Assembly (NCBI GenBank): GCA_030665535.1
Contig: DAOUZU010000023.1
Span: 1 to 11,081, forward strand
Reading direction: 5' to 3'
Origin: Dehalococcoidia bacterium
Lineage (GTDB): Bacteria > Chloroflexota > Dehalococcoidia > Dehalococcoidales > JAUXAE01
DNA length: 11,081 bases
The position numbers and the translations under genes are program-made. Position 1 is the stretch's first letter. Each line of letters begins with the position of its first letter. Below the pieces are notes generated by a model. That model saw nothing but the letters and a program-made list of their open reading frames with translations, had not been told where the DNA came from and searched no databases. Of the stretch, positions 7,135-11,081 are shown piece after piece.

Positions 7135-7614
7135 ATGGCTGGATTAACGCATCTGAACGCAAAAGGGGACGCCCGCATGGTGGACGTCTCGGCCAAGGAT
7201 GACACCCTTCGCCAGGCGGTGGCCAGCGGCCGGGTGAAGATGAAACCGGCCACCCTGGAGAAGATTAGAAAAGCGGCCCTGGCCAAGGGGGACGCCCTGG
7301 CCCTGGCCCGGGTAGCCGGCATTATGGCCGCCAAGAAGACATCTGGCTTGATTCCCCTCTGCCACAATATCCTGATAAGCGGCACCAGCCTGGACTTTAA
7401 CTTTGTTTCCGAAGATACCATTGAGATTAAGGCCACCGTCAGCAGTAGAGGCCAGACGGGCGTGGAGATGGAGGCCCTGGTGGCCGTAGCGGTGGCGGCG
7501 CTGACTATATACGATATGGCCAAGGCGGTGGATCGCGACATTATTATTGAAGCTGTTCGCCTGGAGAGTAAAACGGGCGGCAAGAGCGGCACCTATCGCC
7601 GGGAGGAGGGCTAG
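7135..7614 (+). CDS. moaC: Cyclic pyranopterin monophosphate synthase MoaC
   Basis: MoaC rearranges the MoaA product into cyclic pyranopterin monophosphate. It is 159 residues, with the family blocks complete: MVDVS (15-19), KGD (51-53), AGIMAAKKTSGLIPLCH (61-77), GVEMEAL (109-115), TIYDMAKAVD (124-133) including the catalytic aspartate region, and the lysine- and glycine-rich KTGGKSGTY (146-154). A TTG at 7129 is in frame, but the ribosome binding site GAAGGGGG (7121-7128) is directly adjacent to it and stands six bases before the ATG at 7135, which is therefore preferred. The stop codon is followed immediately by the ATG of the MOSC gene, so the two are co-translated from one message with moaA. 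Confidence 0.97.
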   Translation: MAGLTHLNAKGDARMVDVSAKDDTLRQAVASGRVKMKPATLEKIRKAALAKGDALALARVAGIMAAKKTSGLIPLCHNILISGTSLDFNFVSEDTIEIKATVSSRGQTGVEMEALVAVAVAALTIYDMAKAVDRDIIIEAVRLESKTGGKSGTYRREEG

Positions 7615-8049
7615 ATGGGGCGTATTCTGGCCGTCTGCACGAGCGATAAAAAGGGAGAGAAGAAGAGGGCCATAACCGAAGGCCGCCTCAAGGCAAGTTT
7701 CGGCCTGGTGGGAGATGCCCACGCCGACGCCGCCAGCCACCGCCAGGTGAGCCTGCTGGATATGTCCAGTGTGGCCAAGATGCGCGCCCTGGGGGTGGAG
7801 GTGGGGCCGGGTGATTTCGCCGAGAACCTGACCACGGAGGGGCTTGACCTGGTGTCCCTGCCTGTCGGCAGGCGGCTGGCTTCGGAGAGAGGCGTCGTTC
7901 TTGAGATTACCCAGATCGGGAAGGAGTGCCACTCCGGTTGCGCTATATTCCAGCAGGTGGGCACCTGCATAATGCCGCTGGAGGGCATCTTCGTCAGGGT
8001 GATTAAGGGCGGCATCGTCCGGCCCGGTGATGAACTCAAGCCTATCTAG
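7615..8049 (+). CDS. MOSC-domain protein linked to molybdenum cofactor genes
   Basis: This is a single small MOSC domain (144 residues). Family members bind molybdenum cofactor or handle its sulfur ligand; the exact reaction of this stand-alone type is not known. Visible features are GLVGDAHA (30-37), QVSLLD (44-49), GDFAENLTTEGLDL (66-79) and the diagnostic IGKECHSGCAIF (101-112) with the conserved Cys105, plus Cys109 and Cys118. The ATG directly follows the moaC stop, and GGGAGGAGGG within the moaC 3' end acts as its ribosome binding site, so it is the third gene of the riboswitch-controlled operon. Its stop TAG lies inside a CTAG whose reverse strand is the moeA stop. The domain call is firm; a role in cofactor maturation is inferred from context. 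Confidence 0.93.
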   Translation: MGRILAVCTSDKKGEKKRAITEGRLKASFGLVGDAHADAASHRQVSLLDMSSVAKMRALGVEVGPGDFAENLTTEGLDLVSLPVGRRLASERGVVLEITQIGKECHSGCAIFQQVGTCIMPLEGIFVRVIKGGIVRPGDELKPI

Positions 8050-9257
8050 AAGAGGGTTACCGTTACCGGCGCGTCTTTCTCCAGCATGTCTATATTCTGA
8101 GCTATCTCAATGTAGCCGTCGGCCTGGGCGGTGGTGGTTATGGCCCCGGATTCCTTGAAGATGGGAATTGCTTTATTCCCCTCAATGCGCACCGGGAGGA
8201 ACTGAAGCCGACCCACGCTGCCGGGGACCCCTTCGCTGAGAGTGGCGGCCACCTCCATCCGCGTTCGCAATGGCAGGTGGGCCATTTTCCTTAAGGCCGG
8301 CAGCAGCAGCAGATAGGCGTTGACTAGGCAGGAAGTGGGGTAACCGGGCATGCCAAACACCGGTTTGCCCTTTACCAGGGCGAAAAGGGTCGGCTTACCC
8401 GGCTTTATCTGGATGCCGTGAAAGAGCACCCTTCCCTGCTCCTCCAGGATACTGAAGAGGAGGTCTCTCTCGCCCACCGAGGAGCCGCCGGAGATGACCA
8501 CTATGTCTTTCTCCAGCACCCGGTCGATGGCTGTCCTGAGCTCTTCCCGGGTGTCTCCGGCTATAGCCTGCTGGAACGGCTGGCCGCCGTTACCGACCAC
8601 CACGGCGGATATGGTGTAGGAGTTAATATCATAGACCTGACCCGGCTTTAGCTTTCGGCCTACCTCGCCGACCTCCTCGCCGGTGGGCAGCACGGCCACC
8701 TGCGGTTGGGCGTAGGCGGTCACCCGCTTCATCCCCTGGGAGGCCAACACCCCTATCTTACCGGGGTCCAGTAAAACGCCTTGCGCAAGGACCAGCTCGC
8801 CCTGCTTGATGTCCTCACCCTTATCGGATACATGGCTCCTCGGCGAGGCGGCTCTCATTATCTTCACCTGGTCGCCCTCTTTATCAGTGTCCTCCACCAT
8901 CACCACGGCATCGGCGCCGGCGGGCATCTTGGCACCGGTGGCAATCTGAATACACTGACGGGCAGCCAGCCTCTTTTGCGGAATCATGCCGGCGTAGATG
9001 ACATCTATGACGGTGAGTAGCCGTGCGTTGCGCCGGGAGGCGCCGAATGTGTCCCTGGCCTTAACGGCGTAGCCGTCCATGGCCGCCCGGTCAAACGGAG
9101 GTGTGCTATGGGTGGCGATAATATCCCTGGCCAGCACCCGGCCCATCGCGGCGGTGATGGGCACCTCCTCCACTCGTTCCAGGGGCGAGACGTTCTCCAG
9201 GACGGTTTTCAACGCCTCTTCGTAGGGCAGCAGGGCGCCGAAGGGTTTCATCTTCAT
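8046..9257 (-). CDS. moeA: Molybdopterin molybdenumtransferase MoeA
   Basis: MoeA inserts molybdate into adenylylated molybdopterin, the last step of basic cofactor synthesis. It is 403 residues with the standard domain order. PPFDRAAMDGYAV (53-65) marks domain II/III. The MoCF-binding domain (about 185-325) contains VVISGGSSVGERD (243-255), KPGKPTLFA (276-284) and GMPGYPTS (292-299); the C-terminal beta-barrel domain IV follows. The Y in GMPGYP replaces the N of the E. coli-type GLPGNP, as seen in some other bacterial and archaeal MoeA proteins. The start ATG overlaps the stop of the moaB/mog gene in an ATGA (9254-9257). The gene is second in a two-gene operon that converges on the moaA operon, with the two stop codons sharing four bases. 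Confidence 0.96.
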   Translation of the reverse strand: MKMKPFGALLPYEEALKTVLENVSPLERVEEVPITAAMGRVLARDIIATHSTPPFDRAAMDGYAVKARDTFGASRRNARLLTVIDVIYAGMIPQKRLAARQCIQIATGAKMPAGADAVVMVEDTDKEGDQVKIMRAASPRSHVSDKGEDIKQGELVLAQGVLLDPGKIGVLASQGMKRVTAYAQPQVAVLPTGEEVGEVGRKLKPGQVYDINSYTISAVVVGNGGQPFQQAIAGDTREELRTAIDRVLEKDIVVISGGSSVGERDLLFSILEEQGRVLFHGIQIKPGKPTLFALVKGKPVFGMPGYPTSCLVNAYLLLLPALRKMAHLPLRTRMEVAATLSEGVPGSVGRLQFLPVRIEGNKAIPIFKESGAITTTAQADGYIEIAQNIDMLEKDAPVTVTLF

Positions 9258-9757
9258 CGGTTCGCCTCGTGAACAAGGTGGCCCAACTCGGGCAGGATTA
9301 TCTTCTCCAGGGCTAGGCGGGCGGCACCGGTGGAGCCGGGCAGACAGAGGATGACCTTGCCGTGGGCGATGCCGCCTAGGGCGCGGCTCATAATGCTGGG
9401 GGTGCCTATCTCCTCGTAGGTGAGGTAGCGGAAGAGCTCGCCGAAGCCATCCATCTTCTTCTCCAGGATGGGATTAACCGTCTCCACGGTGACATCGCGG
9501 TGGCTGGCGCCGGTCCCGCCACTGGTGATGATTACCTCCACGGCATCATCGGCCAGAAGCTCGGCCAGCCGGTTACCGATGGTATCGGCGCTGTTGCGGA
9601 TGATGCCGTGGGCAGTCACTCGGTGGCCGCTATCCTCAAGGGCTTTGATAATAAAACGGCCCGATTCGTCGTTCGCCTCCGTTCGGCTGTCGGAGATGGT
9701 TAGAACGGCGCAGCTTACGGTTCGTGGCGATATTTCTTTATGTTCCTTATGGCCCAT
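9254..9757 (-). CDS. moaB: MoaB/Mog-family molybdopterin adenylyltransferase
   Basis: This is a 167-residue MoCF-domain protein that should activate molybdopterin by adenylylation before MoeA inserts molybdenum. Key motifs are ISDSRTEANDESG (21-33), the phosphate-binding TSGGTGASHRDVT (78-90) with the catalytic-region aspartate 88, and LPGSTGAARLAL (139-150). The length and the N-terminal DSR-T-x-x-x-D pattern fit MoaB more closely than the longer E. coli MogA, but both have the same fold and in many bacteria MoaB carries out the Mog reaction. The ATG has AGGG about six bases upstream. The gene is translationally coupled to moeA by a 4-base overlap and is transcribed from the promoter at 9786-9814. 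Confidence 0.94.
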   Translation of the reverse strand: MGHKEHKEISPRTVSCAVLTISDSRTEANDESGRFIIKALEDSGHRVTAHGIIRNSADTIGNRLAELLADDAVEVIITSGGTGASHRDVTVETVNPILEKKMDGFGELFRYLTYEEIGTPSIMSRALGGIAHGKVILCLPGSTGAARLALEKIILPELGHLVHEANR

Positions 9758-9785
9758 TTTATCCCTAGTCTAAACTGGATAGGCT

Positions 9786-9814
9786 ATTATATATTGGCCG
9801 GGCCTCCGGTGCAA
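9786..9814 (-). promoter_or_regulatory. Promoter of the moaB-moeA operon
   Basis: On the minus strand a perfect TATAAT (9786-9791) lies 17 bases from TTGCAC (9809-9814), which keeps only the TTG of the -35 consensus. The start would be near 9779, about 22 bases before the moaB ATG. There is no room for a second riboswitch, so this operon is not under the same RNA control as moaA. A GGCC-G-GGCC dyad (9796-9804) lies in the spacer. Confidence 0.62.
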
Positions 9815-9831
9815 TCAAAGGGGGGGAGTGC

Positions 9832-9859
9832 TTGACTTCGGCGCTGGTCGGGTTAAAAT
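9832..9859 (+). promoter_or_regulatory. Promoter of the small membrane protein gene
   Basis: TTGACT (9832-9837, 5/6), a 16-base spacer and TAAAAT (9854-9859, 5/6) form one of the best-looking promoters in the window. The expected start is near 9866, with AGGAGGAG at 9896-9903 before the ATG at 9910. Confidence 0.68.
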
Positions 9860-9909
9860 CGCCCGGTCTGCCAATAGCTAAACGCAACCGCCGGTAGGAG
9901 GAGATGGTA

Positions 9910-10162
9910 ATGGATATCTTTGAGTCAGTGGTGGCCCCCAGGCTGGTGTTCATCTTGGGCGTGGTAAATATTGTATCGGGGCTGGCAATCTTTTTTCCTG
10001 CCGCTGCATCCCCGGCATGAACATTGGCCCTTGGTTGATGAAATACGCCGCCTACCGGCGCTTCTATCAGTTCCACTGTTACATCTGTGGCTGTTCTGGG
10101 GGTCGGTGATGGTGCACGCAATCTTCGTCGTCGGTTTCTATGGCGTGCCGTCTTTAAGCTGA
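9910..10162 (+). pseudogene. Small two-helix membrane protein gene, broken by two apparent one-base deletions
   Basis: I do not recognise the family. The ATG at 9910 has AGGAGG eight bases upstream. The first frame gives MDIFESVVAP then RLVFILGVVNIVSGLAIFF (a membrane helix) and ends at a TGA at 10018. If one base is restored in the T6 run (9991-9996), reading continues as SCRCIPGMNIGPWLMKYAA then YRRFYQFHCYI. If one base is restored near 10086-10088, it continues as WLFWGSVMVHAIFVVGF (second helix) to GVPSLS and the TGA at 10160-10162. The restored protein is about 84 residues: two membrane helices joined by a basic segment containing a Cys-x-Cys. Each break needs one added base, and the joined text is protein-like on both sides. 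The cause could be real decay, homopolymer sequencing errors or frameshifting. An ATG at 9904 is too close to the ribosome binding site. Confidence 0.65.
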
Positions 10163-10170
10163 GACGGCAC
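10145..10170. terminator. Perfect 9-bp hairpin between convergent genes
   Basis: GTGCCGTCT (10145-10153) and AGACGGCAC (10162-10170) are exact inverted repeats around an 8-base loop. The hairpin contains the stop codon of the small membrane gene and lies 14 bases past the pilT stop, so it could serve both. Neither side has a clear T run (only TTT after AGG on the plus side), so it is a weak intrinsic terminator or a factor-assisted one. Confidence 0.55.
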
Positions 10171-10184
10171 AGGTTTACCTCCCC

Positions 10185-11060
10185 CTAGAAAGGCTGGGCG
10201 CTGAACTGAAACTGGAGCATTTTGGTCAGGCGTTCCGGATTGCTGCTCTTAGCCATAGCATCTTCCTGGCTGACGATGTTGTCTCTGACCAGTTGGGCCA
10301 GGGCCTGGTCAAGGTTCTGCATCCCGTCCTTGGAGTTCAGCTGCATGACATTGTGCAGCTCGAAGGTCTTGTGTTCCCGTATCAGGTTTCTCATCGCCGG
10401 ATTGGCGGTGAGTATCTCAAAGGCGGCGATGCGGCCCCCCTTTATGCGGGGCAGCAGCGTTTGCGAAAGCACCGCCTCTAGCACCTGGGAAAGCTGCAGC
10501 CTTATCTGCGCCTGCTGGGGGGCCGGGAAGATGTCTATTATGCGGTCGACTGTCTGGGAGGCGTCGGTGGTATGCAGCGTGCCCAGCACGAGGTGGCCTG
10601 TTTCGGCGGCGGCGATGGCAGTGGCCACCGTTTCCAGGTCGCGCATCTCACCGACGGCAATTACATCCGGGTCGTGGCGCAGGGCGTGCTTCAGAGCCAC
10701 GGCGAAGGACTTGGTGTCGTCGCCCAGGTCCCGCTGGGCGATGAGGCAGTTCTTATTGTTATACAGGTACTCAATGGGGTCCTCAATGGTGATTATATTC
10801 TTCCAGGCGTATTCGTTTAGGTGGTCTATCATGGCGGCCATAGTCGTCGTCTTGCCGCTGCCGGTAGGGCCGGTGACCAGGATGAGCCCCCTCGGTTTAA
10901 GGATGAGGTCTTTGCAGATCTGGGGCAGTCCCAGATCGTCGATGGACTGGATATGGAAGGGGACCTGTCGGAAGGCCAGGCTTATAGAGCCCCTCTGTTT
11001 AAGCGCATTGACGCGGAAGCGGGCCAGCTTGGAGACGCTGTAGGCGAAGTCCAACTCCAT
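10185..11060 (-). CDS. pilT: PilT-like retraction ATPase, N-terminus apparently lost to an in-frame amber codon
   Basis: PilT ATPases form hexamers at the base of type IV pili and drive pilus retraction. The 291 residues from the ATG at 11060 hold the whole RecA-like core: Walker A GPTGSGKT (64-71), Asp box TIEDPIEY (91-98), Walker B and flanking DPDVIAVGEMRDLET (130-144), His box GHLVLGTLHT (155-164) and PAMRNLIRE (231-239), the PilT-type retraction motif. The N-terminal PAS-like domain is only represented by its last strand (LDFAYSVSKLARFRVN). Reading upstream in frame gives R-K-T-F-Y, TAG, E, M-E-L-D-F, which aligns without gaps with the RKDFEEFLETDFSF of Pseudomonas PilT. The TAG at 11064-11066 thus replaces a normal codon. 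AGGAG touches the ATG with no spacer, a poor start. The gene may be a pseudogene or a sequencing error; the upstream part lies outside the window. Confidence 0.85.
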   Translation of the reverse strand: MELDFAYSVSKLARFRVNALKQRGSISLAFRQVPFHIQSIDDLGLPQICKDLILKPRGLILVTGPTGSGKTTTMAAMIDHLNEYAWKNIITIEDPIEYLYNNKNCLIAQRDLGDDTKSFAVALKHALRHDPDVIAVGEMRDLETVATAIAAAETGHLVLGTLHTTDASQTVDRIIDIFPAPQQAQIRLQLSQVLEAVLSQTLLPRIKGGRIAAFEILTANPAMRNLIREHKTFELHNVMQLNSKDGMQNLDQALAQLVRDNIVSQEDAMAKSSNPERLTKMLQFQFSAQPF

Positions 11061-11063
11061 CTC

Positions 11064-11066
11064 CTA
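11064..11066 (-). other. In-frame amber codon interrupting pilT
   Basis: TAG in the pilT frame is flanked on both sides by codons that match PilT (RKTFY before, EMELDFAY after). A single C-to-T change from CAG would explain it. TAG is the ordinary stop of many genes here (nuoA, nuoD, nuoI, moaA, moaC, MOSC, moeA and the tubulin-like gene), so reassignment of TAG is unlikely. Confidence 0.7.
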
Positions 11067-11081
11067 GTAAAAGGTCTTTCG

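Noticed and set aside
7144..7932. A 262-codon minus-strand ORF across moaC and the MOSC gene
   Set aside because: It spans two well-identified plus-strand genes and reads as low-complexity His/Gln/Gly-rich antisense text.
9765..10121. A 118-codon ORF on the minus strand
   Set aside because: It lies opposite the small membrane gene and across the promoters at 9786-9859, has no ribosome binding site, and its composition is that of an antisense frame.
9971..10162. A 63-codon ORF from a TTG, read as an independent gene
   Set aside because: It has no ribosome binding site and its first half is not protein-like. Only its last 24 codons match the third part of the broken small membrane gene.
11064..11066. 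Amber codon in pilT read as pyrrolysine or a recoded residue
   Set aside because: At least eight genes in the window end in TAG, so it is a normal stop here, and PilT has no known recoded residue at this site.

Overview
The window is a compact bacterial segment, moderately GC-rich by eye, with three functional blocks and almost no spare DNA. The gene content and order suggest a Chloroflexota bacterium, possibly Dehalococcoidia-like: a complex I operon that runs nuoA-B-C-D-H-I-J with no nuoE, nuoF or nuoG, next to a stand-alone tubulin-superfamily GTPase. That placement is inferred from proteins and layout, not from a marker gene.

Block 1 (1-4496, minus strand) is the nuo operon, read right to left from a sigma70-type promoter at 4537-4565. 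Successive genes overlap by 1 to about 20 bases, so translation is probably coupled. nuoJ runs off the left edge, and nuoK-N presumably follow. nuoD abuts nuoH directly, so the NADH-oxidising module (NuoE/F/G) is not encoded here. The complex would take electrons from a donor other than NADH, or from a module encoded elsewhere.

Block 2 (4537-5836) is a divergent promoter region and a 391-residue tubulin/FtsZ-superfamily protein that resembles the CetZ/tubulin-like branch rather than canonical FtsZ.

Block 3 (5873-9814) makes molybdenum cofactor. A promoter at 5873-5901 leads into a Moco-family riboswitch (about 5945-6052) and an intrinsic terminator (6079-6103), followed by moaA, moaC and a MOSC-domain protein on the plus strand. 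Converging on these from the right is a moaB/mog-moeA pair with its own promoter. The two operons meet tail to tail, with both stop codons sharing one CTAG. Together they cover GTP to cyclic pyranopterin (MoaA, MoaC), adenylylation and molybdenum insertion (MoaB/Mog, MoeA), and probably sulfur handling (MOSC). MoaD, MoaE and MoeB are not in the window.

Block 4 (9832-11081) looks eroded. A small two-helix membrane protein gene with a good promoter and ribosome binding site is readable only across three frames (two apparent one-base losses). It faces a pilT gene whose N-terminal part is cut off by an in-frame amber codon four bases upstream of the first available ATG. A perfect 9-bp hairpin lies between the two. 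The main observations for follow-up are the tubulin-like gene beside complex I, the riboswitch with mutually exclusive pairing, and the two broken genes.
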